A stretch of DNA of 64,000 nt, taken from positions 1,674,001 through 1,738,000 of the forward strand of contig CU207211.1 in assembly GCA_000026125.1 (NCBI GenBank), written 5' to 3'. Below are positions 51,245 to 59,598 of this stretch, in pieces. A program made the position numbers and the translations under genes. Origin of the DNA: Herminiimonas arsenicoxydans (GTDB lineage: Bacteria > Pseudomonadota > Gammaproteobacteria > Burkholderiales > Burkholderiaceae_D). Within the stretch, counting starts at the first letter, position 1, and each line of letters starts with the position of its first letter. Under the pieces are notes generated by a model that was given only the letters and a program-made list of their open reading frames with translations, had not been told where the DNA came from and searched no databases.

Positions 51245-52153
51245 ATGAACCTATTCATTACCGGCGCGGCAGGCTTTATCGGCGGCTCCGTCGCAGCGCG
51301 TTTGCTGCAGGAAGGCTTTCAGGTGCGCGGCCTGGTGCGTACACAGGAACAGGCGATTCGCGTACAGCAACTCGGCATCACGCCCGTCATCGGCACGCTG
51401 GAAGACAGCGAGGTGTTAACGCACGAAGCGAAACGGGCCGACGCAGTCATCAACGCCGCCAGTTCGGATCATCTGGCTTCCGTCGAAACCCTGCTCAACG
51501 CCCTCGCCGGCTCCGGCAAGGCCTTCATTCATACCAGCGGTTCCAGCGTCATCGGCGATGATGCGCGCGGCGAATGGAAATCGGATACTGTCTTTGCCGA
51601 AGACACGCCCGTTACCGTGGTGCCCGAAAAAGCGCCGCGCGCTGCACTCGATAAACTGATACGCGATGCAGCACAGCGCGGCGTGCGCTCCGTCATCCTG
51701 TGCAACACCATGATTTACGGCACCGGCCTGGGCGCCAGCCCCAACAGCGTGCAAATCCCGCCACTCGTGGCGCAGGCGCAAAAAAGCGGCATCGCGCGTT
51801 ATGTCGGCCAGGGCGTCAACGTCTGGTCCAATGTGCACATCAAGGACGTCGTTGAATTGTATTTGCTGGCCCTGAAAAATGCGCCGGCCGGGTCTTTCTA
51901 TTTCGTGGAAAACGGCGAAGCATCGTATGCCGATATCGTTGCGACCATCGCCCAGCGTCTGCAACTCAGCGCATCGCAATCGTGGCCGGTCGAAGAAGCG
52001 ATCAAGGAATGGGGCTACGGCCACGCCGTTTATTCTTTCGGCTCCAACAGTCGCGTGACGGCTGACAAGGCACGCAAGGAGCTCGGCTGGAAACCGATGC
52101 ATGCGTCGGTCTTCGACTGGATCGCAAACGACATGCAGGTCGCAGCCAGATAA
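51245..52153 (+). CDS. NAD-dependent epimerase/dehydratase-like (extended SDR) protein
   Basis: The 302-residue protein has the Rossmann dinucleotide motif ITGAAGFIGGSVAARLL (TGxxGxxG) and SDR features (INAASSDH, HTSGSSVIGDDA). The canonical YxxxK is not clearly present, the segment CNTMIYGTGLG standing where the Tyr loop lies, so it may be an atypical SDR such as a quinone- or NmrA-like reductase. GAGG precedes the ATG. It is divergent from the LysR gene and likely its target. Confidence 0.82.
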   Translation: MNLFITGAAGFIGGSVAARLLQEGFQVRGLVRTQEQAIRVQQLGITPVIGTLEDSEVLTHEAKRADAVINAASSDHLASVETLLNALAGSGKAFIHTSGSSVIGDDARGEWKSDTVFAEDTPVTVVPEKAPRAALDKLIRDAAQRGVRSVILCNTMIYGTGLGASPNSVQIPPLVAQAQKSGIARYVGQGVNVWSNVHIKDVVELYLLALKNAPAGSFYFVENGEASYADIVATIAQRLQLSASQSWPVEEAIKEWGYGHAVYSFGSNSRVTADKARKELGWKPMHASVFDWIANDMQVAAR

Positions 52154-52701
52154 AAACCGCGACGGCATCAGGCGATGTACGCAAGCCTATCAAAGCTGCG
52201 TAGTCGCCTGATAGTCCGCAACATGACAATCAGGCTCCCGTCCTGCAAATCAGAATCCGTGTCCCACCGTGACTGATAGTCAACTCATCTCCCACTACTG
52301 CCCAGCACGCACCCCACTCTTATTTGCCATCTCAACAAGAGAACTGGCACGAATATCTCGTAAAAAATTTATTGATGGATGAATAGTTTTCAAGCAAAGG
52401 CTTGCTCACACAAAAATCAAGATGGAGTAAGCATAAATTAAGCATCTCCAGCCAAGATGAAGAGGACTTATGCAAAATCGCCTCTCCACTAGCAGCATCA
52501 AGACTGCACCTTTGCATCAATTCCGCTTCAGAGATAGGGCCCAGTATTCAACTGCGGCATCCTGATTCGCCTGCGCACCTTTAGAAGATGTATGTGAATT
52601 TCACTGGCTATCGAAAAATTGATATCCGGCGACGGGATGAGCTTGCTTGAACAAGCTGCCTACATCAAATAAAAAAACTGTGACACCAAAGAGGAAGACA
52701 C
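52154..52701. other. Gene-free region between the SDR gene and the pseudogene
   Basis: A 548-bp gap with a long hairpin at 52167-52212 at its left edge and no convincing reading frame. The right edge carries GAGGAAG, the former ribosome binding site of the pseudogene. Confidence 0.5.
52167..52212 (+). terminator. Long hairpin after the SDR gene
   Basis: ATCAGGCGA (52167-52175) pairs with TCGCCTGAT (52204-52212), and inside it TACGCA (52178-52183) pairs with TGCGTA (52197-52202). It begins 14 bp after the SDR stop. No U-tract follows, so it may be a Rho-linked end or a stabilising structure rather than a classical terminator. Confidence 0.55.
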
Positions 52702-53669
52702 ATGTCCGCATTACAAAACTGCCGCTCCATGAGCATCACAAAAACTGGGCTTGCTCACCGCCAGCGCCATCCTGGGCATCGTCGTACTGACTGCGCTGTT
52801 TCTGATTTCTGAACGAAAACTGATACTGCAAGAACGAAAAAATAATGTGCGGCAGGTAGTAGAAGCCGCTCATGGCTTACTGACTCATTACCACGACCTC
52901 GCAAGCAAAGGCAGCTTGACCGATACGCAGGTGCAACAACAGGCGATGCAGGCGATCCCGATCTTTCGTCGCGTACCGAGGAACAGGCAAGCTCGCTGGA
53001 AGAAACAGCCTCATCGATGAAAGAGCTGACCTCGACCGTAAAACAGAATGCCGACAATGCACGGCAGGCCAATCAGCTCGCCGCGTCCGCATCGGAAGTT
53101 GCCGTCAGGGGTGGTGCCGTCTTCTCGCAGGTGATCGATACCATGACTTCGATCAATGCATCTCGCGGAAGATCGTCGACATCATCGGAGTCATCGACAG
53201 CATTGCATTCCAGACCAATATTCTGGCGCTGAATGCGGCAGTGGAAGCCACACGCGCCGATGAACAGGGACGCGGCTTTGCCGTAGTGGCGGCCGAAGTA
53301 CGCAGCCTGTCGCAACGTTCGGCAGCGGCTGCAAAGGAAATCAAGACATTGATTGATGACTCGGTCGAAAAAGTGGATGTCGGCGCCAAACTGGTCGATC
53401 AGGCCGGCAATACCATGAGCGAAGTGGTCGACAGCATCAAACGCGTGACTGACATCATGAGTGAAATCACTGCGACCAGTCATGAACAAAGCAGCTGAAT
53501 CGAACAGATCAATCAAGCCATCGGACAGATGGATGAAGTGACTCAGTAAAATGCCGCACTGGTGGAAGAAGCCGCTGCTACGGCAGCATCCCTCCAGGTA
53601 CAAGCTGATCATCTATCTCAGACAGTCAGCGTATTCAGGCTGTTGCCGGCAAGGATAGATCACAGGTAA
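52702..53669 (+). pseudogene. Degraded methyl-accepting chemotaxis protein
   Basis: The reading frame starts with an ATG (52702) and a GAGGAAG ribosome site, but shifts frame near 52738, where QKLGLLTASAILGIV begins in another frame. After the sCache-like segment ([20 protein letters not shown]) the gene jumps to [20 protein letters not shown] near 52955, so roughly the rest of the sensor, TM2 and HAMP are deleted. A one-base loss near 53162 shifts frame again. Two stops, TGA (53496-53498) and TAA (53547-53549), interrupt HEQSS-IEQINQA and VTQ-NAALVEEAAATAA. The signalling domain ([20 protein letters not shown]) is otherwise readable. It is clearly an inactive receptor. Confidence 0.92.
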
Positions 53670-54488
53670 GGCAATTTCATGACGCGGCCTGAACCCTGGT
53701 GCCAAGATTCAGGTCTGAGCCAAATCCCCCATTACTGATGCGATCAGTAATAACAACGCACTAATCGATGCAAACTTGCTCGATCGTTGTTGGCGGCGAA
53801 TGCGACCTGCTGCAGGAAGTCAACGCGACTCATGTCTATGCCAATGATGAATATAAAATCATCCGGCTTGGATACCGCCGGCATCGTGCGCATAATCGTG
53901 CAATGACGTTACGCTATGAATAAGCAATGCATCAAAAGGAAAAATCGTCTCGAGACGATACAAGGCAGAAGGAAGTGTCCGTACTGAAGACATCTTCAAA
54001 AGAAGATAAAACGATCTGCCTTTTTCAAACTATTTTTATCGTCTCTCTCCCTCTATAAAAAAACATTCGTTCGCACAATGTTTTTCCACGGCATTTTTTC
54101 ATGTACTCACATTGAAAAACAAACCGATAAAATCACATTTTATCTACTTCCCCCCTCTCATAATTTCTGTTTTCCTTATCGGTGCCCACTTGATTTAACA
54201 ATCTGTAAAAACAGAAAAATATTTGTATCCCGCTCATTTTCTTCAATCAAAAATCTGCCTAAAAACGCCACATGCGACTGTCCGAAGCAGACAGGGTTTT
54301 GTCGTAAAGAAAAAAGGTCGGCGGCCTATTATCAATCCAATCCAGACGAAGCCGGTCAAGCACTGGCGCAAATGGATTAGCCCGAATGGCGGATATCAGC
54401 ATCATTTTTCTCAAGACATATCTGCCAGTCGGAACCTATTGAAAGAGACATCAAGGCACTGATATCCACCCATTCAGGAGAATCAAAA
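53670..54488. other. AT-rich accessory intergenic region
   Basis: An 819-bp gap, markedly AT-rich from about 53980 to 54260, unlike the neighbouring genes. It holds a perfect 16-bp palindrome (53944-53959) and GGCAGA/TCTGCC complementary segments (near 53964 and 54015) followed by T's. Short plus-strand frames (54078-54380, 54223-54462) lack ribosome sites and family similarity. Confidence 0.5.
53944..53959. repeat. 16-bp perfect palindrome
   Basis: ATCGTCTCGAGACGAT is fully self-complementary. Its location at the border of the AT-rich stretch and downstream of the pseudogene leaves open whether it is a protein-binding site, a mobile-element border or chance. Confidence 0.4.
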
Positions 54489-55145
54489 ATGAAACGTCAC
54501 ATCATTGCAGCAGCCATTACATCAATGTTCGCCGTCGCAGCATTTGCGGGTGGTCGTGGTGGCCCATCAAATCCACCTCCTCCTTCACATCCACCAATGT
54601 CAACGGCAGGTGCAACTGCTATTTCAGTTGGCGGTAACGGCGGCGGCGGCGGCGGCGCAACCTCAGGCAGTGTAACCGGTGGCTCTACTACTGGAGGTAC
54701 TGCAAATGCCGGCTCTGCATTTCAAACCAACAACGGCGGCGCAGCCAACACCGGCGGCAACTATACGGCCACAGGCGGCACCAGATCAACTGGCGGTGCC
54801 ACGACTGCCAACACCAGCAACACAGCTAGAGTCACCGGCGCCGGTGGCGGCGGCAGCGGCGGGGGTTACGGCGACCGGGGCCGTGGCCACAGCGGCGGTC
54901 AAGATAGTGGTGGTGGTAGCGCAAGGACAGGCGACACAACAGGTGCGTCGCAGGGCTTCAACGGTAATTCTCTCGCCGTCGGGGGAGAAACAAAATCCTT
55001 CACCGGCGACGCCAGCTCGGCCAGCAACAACGGCAACTACGCCGGCGATGCAAAATCGATAACGATTGGTGGCGATGCGAAGAGCGGTGCAGCATTTGGT
55101 GGCAACGGTGGCAACGGCGGCAACTCAGCTGCAATTGCTCATTAA
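54489..55145 (+). CDS. Glycine-rich exported protein 1
   Basis: The 218-residue protein begins with a signal peptide (MKRHIIAAAITSMFAVAAFAG) and is then made of Gly/Ser/Thr/Asn/Ala repeats (GGNGGGGGGATSGSVTGG, GGGGSGGGYGDRGRGHSGG). It has no cysteine and little hydrophobic content, typical of an extended or beta-solenoid-like secreted protein. CAGGAG precedes the ATG. The next gene encodes a second glycine-rich exported protein, so the two form an operon. I do not recognise a named family; an adhesin, matrix or amyloid-like role is possible but unproven. Confidence 0.65.
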   Translation: MKRHIIAAAITSMFAVAAFAGGRGGPSNPPPPSHPPMSTAGATAISVGGNGGGGGGATSGSVTGGSTTGGTANAGSAFQTNNGGAANTGGNYTATGGTRSTGGATTANTSNTARVTGAGGGGSGGGYGDRGRGHSGGQDSGGGSARTGDTTGASQGFNGNSLAVGGETKSFTGDASSASNNGNYAGDAKSITIGGDAKSGAAFGGNGGNGGNSAAIAH

Positions 55146-55188
55146 GCAGTGCCCAAACGGCTACTGTAAAGACAGTCCGAAAGACGGG

Positions 55189-55208
55189 GGGAGAGTTATC
55201 TCTCTCCC
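55189..55208 (+). repeat. GGGAGAG/CTCTCCC hairpin between the two glycine-rich genes
   Basis: GGGAGAG (55189-55195) pairs with CTCTCCC (55202-55208) around a 6-base loop, with a small ACTGT/ACAGT stem just upstream. It lies in the 97-bp gap and could attenuate or stabilise the mRNA; no T-tract follows. Confidence 0.5.
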
Positions 55209-55242
55209 TGCATTTCAAAAACCATAATACGATGGAGTCGCC

Positions 55243-55986
55243 ATGAAAAGCAAAATTCTAGGTGTGCTGGTAGCCTCAATGTTCGCCTTGCCAGCGTGGT
55301 CGGGAAACATGCATAACGGCTCCGGCTCGGGCTCAGGCTCAAATTCAGTATCGTCCTCGTCCTCCGCTACAGGTGGCGCAGGCGGCGCAGGTGGTAGCGG
55401 AACGGGTGGCTCGGCAACCGGCGGTTCTGCAACTGGCGGCGCATCGAATGTAAATGTTTCGGTTAACACAGGTTTAGGTTCTGGCAGTGGCGGTGCAGCA
55501 CCAGCCGCTCTCGGCGAGGTAGGTGCGCCAGGCAGCAGTGCCAACAATACCAAGACCACTGTCGATTACGGCGGCAGTTATGAAATCAAGAACGTACCCA
55601 GCACCATCGCACCATCGCTGACCACAACACTTTCTGATACCTGCATGGGATCGGTATCGGCTGGCATATCAGCCGTCGGCTGGGGCCTGTCAGGCGGTAC
55701 GACGATGGTTGATGAAGCGTGCGTACGCCGTCTTGATTCGCGTGAATTCCGTGCAATGGGCATGAATGATGTTGCACTCGCACTGCTATGTCAAAGCGCA
55801 GCCAATCGCAAAGCGGTGGAAGCAACTGGTCGCGCCTGCCCCAACTCGGCACCAGCTCAAGCGCAAACTCCGGGTGTAACGACCTACTCGGTCGGCTCGC
55901 CGCAATCTGCAGGAGAGTACACCGATCCTATCGTACGCAGACGTATGGGGCTGGAACCTTTGCCTGATTTATCGGCAGCAAAATAA
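55243..55986 (+). CDS. Glycine-rich exported protein 2 with a cysteine-bearing C-terminal domain
   Basis: The 247-residue protein has a signal peptide (MKSKILGVLVASMFALPAWSG), a Ser/Gly/Ala-rich low-complexity stretch (about 25-90), then an ordered C-terminal domain with SDTCMGSVSAGISAVGWGLSGG, TMVDEACVRRLDSREFRAMGMNDVALALLC and GRACPNS. The four cysteines could form two disulfides outside the cytoplasm. Similar C-terminal domains occur, as I recall, in phage and secreted hypothetical proteins, but I cannot name a family. GGAG precedes the ATG. It follows the first glycine-rich gene. Confidence 0.65.
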   Translation: MKSKILGVLVASMFALPAWSGNMHNGSGSGSGSNSVSSSSSATGGAGGAGGSGTGGSATGGSATGGASNVNVSVNTGLGSGSGGAAPAALGEVGAPGSSANNTKTTVDYGGSYEIKNVPSTIAPSLTTTLSDTCMGSVSAGISAVGWGLSGGTTMVDEACVRRLDSREFRAMGMNDVALALLCQSAANRKAVEATGRACPNSAPAQAQTPGVTTYSVGSPQSAGEYTDPIVRRRMGLEPLPDLSAAK

Positions 55987-56047
55987 AAAATGGAACTGAT
56001 TCTCCTAACTGCATTGGCGCAACGGAACAGAAGTAAAGGGGCATGCG

Positions 56048-56308
56048 ATGAAGCGGACAATAACGAGCGATCGGATCGCAGCTGCCTTGAAACAAGAGGA
56101 ATTAGGCATGCCATTAAAAGATGTGATCCGGCAAGCAGGCGTGTCAGAACACACTTTTCTTGACTGGAAGAAACACTACAGTGCGATGCCAGGCTTCCCG
56201 CAGGATTTGAAATGCCTGCAGGAAGAAAACATCAAGCTCAAGCAAATCGTCGCTGAGCTGACACTGGAAAATGTACGACTGAAAGATGAATTGAAGGAAA
56301 AAAGATAA
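56048..56308 (+). CDS. Orphan IS3-family OrfA-like helix-turn-helix protein
   Basis: The 86-residue protein starts with a helix-turn-helix (SDRIAAALKQEELGMPLKDVIRQAGVSEHTFLDWKKHY) and a leucine-zipper-like C-terminus (LQEENIKLKQIVAELTLENVRL), as in OrfA of IS3-group elements such as IS407. OrfB and inverted repeats are not found nearby, so this is either a remnant or a domesticated regulator. AAAGG precedes the ATG. It lies 61 bp downstream of the second glycine-rich gene on the same strand and may be co-transcribed with it. Confidence 0.75.
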   Translation: MKRTITSDRIAAALKQEELGMPLKDVIRQAGVSEHTFLDWKKHYSAMPGFPQDLKCLQEENIKLKQIVAELTLENVRLKDELKEKR

Positions 56309-56549
56309 TGTGAAATGGCGATTTCATGATGCGGCGATTCAAATGTAATGAAATGTAACGACACTGCCATTGCATTTTAAATCTGCAGAAATAAAATGAT
56401 TTTTTAAGTGCATCTTAAGTTCGTAGTTGCAATATGCACTGTAGGAAATATATTTGCATTCCCATGAAGCAATTTATTTTCCTGCCGCGACAAAAAAATT
56501 CTTGTTCAAAAGTAATAGCAATAAAAAGCTGTTTGACAGGAGATAAAAA

Positions 56550-57659
56550 ATGGAACGGATGTCCTTCAAAATGCCGGCAGAGACCGGTAGTGCAAGATCC
56601 ATCAAACATATAGGCATCATCGTTTTTGAAGGCGTGATATTAGCCGACGTTATCGGTGCAGCGGATGTATTCGGCGTTGGCGACAAATTGATCTCTTCCG
56701 TCTTTGCCGGCGAGACAGGCTATGCCATTTCGCTGTTATCGCTCTATGGTGGCGTCATAAAATCTTCCGCCTCCGTCGAAATCATGACCTTGCCCCTGTC
56801 GTCCCATGAGCAGCATACATTTGATACCTTGATCATCGCGAGTGGCACCGGCAATTTCGCTGCCTATCTCGAACCCGGCATGATCGAATGGCTGCAAAAA
56901 GCGAAGAATAAAGTTCGTCGCATAGGCGCAGTATGCACAGGTGTATTTGTGATGGCAGCCGCCGGCTTGCTCGATAATCGTCGTGCCACTACGCATTGGG
57001 TCTTGCAGGATAAATTGATACATGAATTCCCGCAGATCAAAGTGGAACGGGATGCGACGATGACGGAAGACGATGGCATTTTTACTGCCAGCGATGTCGG
57101 CATGGCTTCAGAAATGGCGCTCAGTTTTCTCGAAAGCGATCTTGGACCAAGTGTGGCAAAACGCGTTGCAGACAGCCTGGTTGTCTGTCAGCGTCGCCGC
57201 GACCATCCAACGACAGTTCGTCCGGTGCGCGTAGCTGAACCCAGCAAGAATAATAAAATCCAGCAAGCATCGCGCTGGTTTGCCGAGCACATGGCAGAAC
57301 CGATCAACATCCTCAGTGCCGCAAATTTCGTCTCGATGAGTGAACGCAATTTTCAGCGCCAGTTCAAACGCGAAACCGGATGGACGCCGCACGAATTTTT
57401 ATTACACCTGCGTCTGGAAGCAGTTCGTCAACAGCTGACTGAAACAGATTTGCCTGTCGATAAAATTGCACGTCGCTGCGGTTTTTTAAGCGGCGAACAC
57501 GTATCAAAATTATTCCGCAAGCACCTATCGGTCTCGCCTTGCGAATACAGAAGAAATGAACGGTCCGTACAAAAACAGCTTTTCCCGGCAGCATCAAAAC
57601 AGCATCAATTTGTAGTCAGCCGCAATCTTTCCCAAGCATCGCAAACAACAACGCCTTGA
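56550..57659 (+). CDS. GlxA-type AraC family regulator with DJ-1/PfpI domain
   Basis: The 369-residue protein has an N-terminal DJ-1/PfpI-like domain (about 20-200) with the cysteine elbow RRIGAVCTGVFVMAAAGLLDNRRATTHW and a C-terminal AraC double HTH (about 240-335: SAANFVSMSERNFQRQFKRETGWTPHEFLL and IARRCGFLSGEHVSKLF). CAGGAG precedes ATG 56550. Regulators of this type often control amino acid or amine catabolism, for example arginine or glycine betaine. No target operon is adjacent. A hairpin overlaps its stop codon. Confidence 0.88.
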   Translation: MERMSFKMPAETGSARSIKHIGIIVFEGVILADVIGAADVFGVGDKLISSVFAGETGYAISLLSLYGGVIKSSASVEIMTLPLSSHEQHTFDTLIIASGTGNFAAYLEPGMIEWLQKAKNKVRRIGAVCTGVFVMAAAGLLDNRRATTHWVLQDKLIHEFPQIKVERDATMTEDDGIFTASDVGMASEMALSFLESDLGPSVAKRVADSLVVCQRRRDHPTTVRPVRVAEPSKNNKIQQASRWFAEHMAEPINILSAANFVSMSERNFQRQFKRETGWTPHEFLLHLRLEAVRQQLTETDLPVDKIARRCGFLSGEHVSKLFRKHLSVSPCEYRRNERSVQKQLFPAASKQHQFVVSRNLSQASQTTTP

Positions 57660-57686
57660 TCAACAGAGTGTTCATCAAGGCGTTGT
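57648..57686. terminator. 13-bp stem hairpin at the end of the regulator gene
   Basis: ACAACGCCTTGAT (57648-57660) pairs perfectly with ATCAAGGCGTTGT (57674-57686) with a 13-base loop. The left arm includes the TGA stop of the regulator gene (57657-57659). No T-tract follows. It lies between convergent genes and may end transcription. Confidence 0.65.
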
Positions 57687-57735
57687 CAGGTACTACGTCT
57701 TCGCTTCGGATTTATTTAATCCGATAACCGCAGCA

Positions 57736-58431
57736 TTATTTCAAGGCACCAAATACTTTTCCCAGAATCGCACTGCCGGAACCGACAGGATCAGCACGAA
57801 TTGCTTTTTCTTCCTCTGCGATCATCATGTACAAACCATCCAGTGCGCGCTTCGTCACATAGCCCTCAACGGTAGTCTCTTCCTTTGATACCAAACCGCT
57901 GGATCCTGCTTTGCCCATAACGGCGTTGTACTGCGCTGACAGACCATTCTTGTCGGTGATTTTTTTAACGACGGGAAGAAATTGCGCGTTCAATGGCGTG
58001 GCAGTTTTTTGACGGAAGAAATCAGTGACCGCCGTATCCCCGCCAGTCAAAATATTTTTAGCGTCAGTGACCGACATTGATTTCACTGCATCGAGCAATA
58101 AAGGCTTGGCCAATGCAACAGCAGATTCCGCAGCGTGATTCATCGATACTGTCAGCTCATCCACTTTCTTTCCCTGTCCCGTCATGCGCAGAATAGGCAT
58201 GGCCTTTTCGAGCACGCTTGGCAAGCCGATTTTGACTTTCTCATTATTCAAAAAACCATTTTCAACGCCAAGTTTTGAGACGGCAACACTCGCACCTTTT
58301 TCCAGCGCCGCCTTGACACCGCTGCTTGCATCTTTGTTGCTGAGGTCTGCCAGTGAAACAGCGCCGACAAGAGAACTCGCGCATATCAATGCAACGGTCG
58401 CGGCGGTTTTGGATAAAAAGTAAATCGACAT
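57736..58431 (-). CDS. DUF4197 exported protein
   Basis: The 231-residue protein begins with a signal peptide (about 25 residues, with KTAATVALICASSLVGAVSLA) and then a DUF4197 domain of helical repeats (AALEKGASVAVSKLG, NEKVKIGLPSVLEKAMPILR, DAKNILTGGDTAVTDFFR). The family is widespread in proteobacteria and of unknown function, with a predicted periplasmic location. GGAG precedes the ATG at 58431. It is a single gene, convergent with the GlxA-type regulator and 54 bp downstream of the ligase gene. Confidence 0.85.
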   Translation of the reverse strand: MSIYFLSKTAATVALICASSLVGAVSLADLSNKDASSGVKAALEKGASVAVSKLGVENGFLNNEKVKIGLPSVLEKAMPILRMTGQGKKVDELTVSMNHAAESAVALAKPLLLDAVKSMSVTDAKNILTGGDTAVTDFFRQKTATPLNAQFLPVVKKITDKNGLSAQYNAVMGKAGSSGLVSKEETTVEGYVTKRALDGLYMMIAEEEKAIRADPVGSGSAILGKVFGALK

Positions 58432-58485
58432 GATGGCTCCGTGAATAAGCAAGAACGATGAATGGGATTGAATATTAGCGAACTC

Positions 58486-59412
58486 TTATCTGGATGGCAG
58501 GATTATATCTTCCCGCACCCGCATGAAACTGGCGAAGCGTGGAATGCCGCTGCGGTTTTTATCCCGATAGCGATACGTCACCCAACTGCCGATTACCGGC
58601 GGCGACGTGCGTTGTGCATCGCTGAAACCCGTACCCAGCCGGAAACGCTGGCCGTCCGGCATTTCCACCAGCAAGGCGCCGAGCCGCCCCTGATGCTTGC
58701 CCTTGCCCGGCAGGTGTGCAATTACTCTGGCTTCAGCATCTTCATGCAGTTTCAACTTCAGCAGATCATCGTTGCGCACGGCCCGATACAAGGATGCCCC
58801 ACGATGCAGCATCAATCCTTCGCCGCCGGCTTGCACGGTTTTTTGCAGCAGAGTCCGCAAGGAGTGTTCATCGTGCACCCTGATTTGCCGGACGGCCTGC
58901 ACCCAGGGCACATCGAGTTTGGCAATGACGGTTTGCAATGCCGGCAGGCGTTCGTCGAAGACGCCGCCATGCAGTGGCAGATCGAACACCATGAAATGCA
59001 TCTTGCGCCAAGCGTCGTCCTCCGGTTTTTGTCGTCGCGCAGTCGATACAGCCTCGGCAAAACGCCCTCGCCCGACCCACAGTTCGCCATCCAGTGCGAG
59101 CTGCGGCCAGCCTGCAGTAAACCATGCAGGTGCATGAATGCGTTCGCCGCCGCGCGTGAAGAATTGTTCTCCATCCCAATAGGCACGGATGCCATCGTAT
59201 TTTTCGCTGACCCAGTAGGCGGATAAATCAACATTGCTGTGATAGCTGTTTGCCAGCATCAGCGGCCTAGCGCCGGATGTTCCATCTTCAGTAGATGCGC
59301 TGGATGGCGCCATGCCCAGGAACGCGGCAAGCATCAGACCGACTGAAACTCTTGCCAGCATCCCCAACAGTTGTGTCATGTACAAGGCAAAAGCAAACCG
59401 GCATGGATGCAT
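58486..59412 (-). CDS. Periplasmic ATP-dependent DNA ligase (LigE type)
   Basis: The 308-residue protein has an N-terminal signal sequence (about 40 residues, ending APSSAS) and then a minimal ATP-dependent ligase: motif I SEKYDGIRAYWDG with Lys71 as the adenylated residue, LALDGELWVGRG (motif III), GGEGLMLHR (motif IV) and LLKLKLHEDAEARVIAH (motif V), followed by a short OB-fold (PGKGKHQGRLGALLVEM). Such exported mini-ligases join nicks outside the cytoplasm, probably during DNA uptake or in the extracellular matrix. AAGGGG precedes ATG 59412. It is divergent from the binding-protein gene. Confidence 0.88.
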   Translation of the reverse strand: MHPCRFAFALYMTQLLGMLARVSVGLMLAAFLGMAPSSASTEDGTSGARPLMLANSYHSNVDLSAYWVSEKYDGIRAYWDGEQFFTRGGERIHAPAWFTAGWPQLALDGELWVGRGRFAEAVSTARRQKPEDDAWRKMHFMVFDLPLHGGVFDERLPALQTVIAKLDVPWVQAVRQIRVHDEHSLRTLLQKTVQAGGEGLMLHRGASLYRAVRNDDLLKLKLHEDAEARVIAHLPGKGKHQGRLGALLVEMPDGQRFRLGTGFSDAQRTSPPVIGSWVTYRYRDKNRSGIPRFASFMRVREDIILPSR

Positions 59413-59598
59413 GATATTCCCCTTCCCTGCTTCGTCAGCAAGAACCTTTATTCGCTCGATCACCGATGTCGGCAAACAGCGATGTCCATCATAAATGCAG
59501 CGTGCTGTGGCTTAAAAGATACTGACATTACGTTGCACCGAAAAAACTATTCAAGTACCCTCACTCTGGATTTTGCTTTTCTTTATAGGTGTAATTGC

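Noticed and set aside
54078..54462. Two short frames (100 and 79 codons) in the AT-rich stretch
   Set aside because: They overlap each other, have no ribosome site and no recognisable family, and composition explains them.
56048..56308. Complete IS3-type element
   Set aside because: OrfB and terminal inverted repeats are absent in at least 240 bp downstream before the next gene, so only a lone OrfA-like gene is reported.
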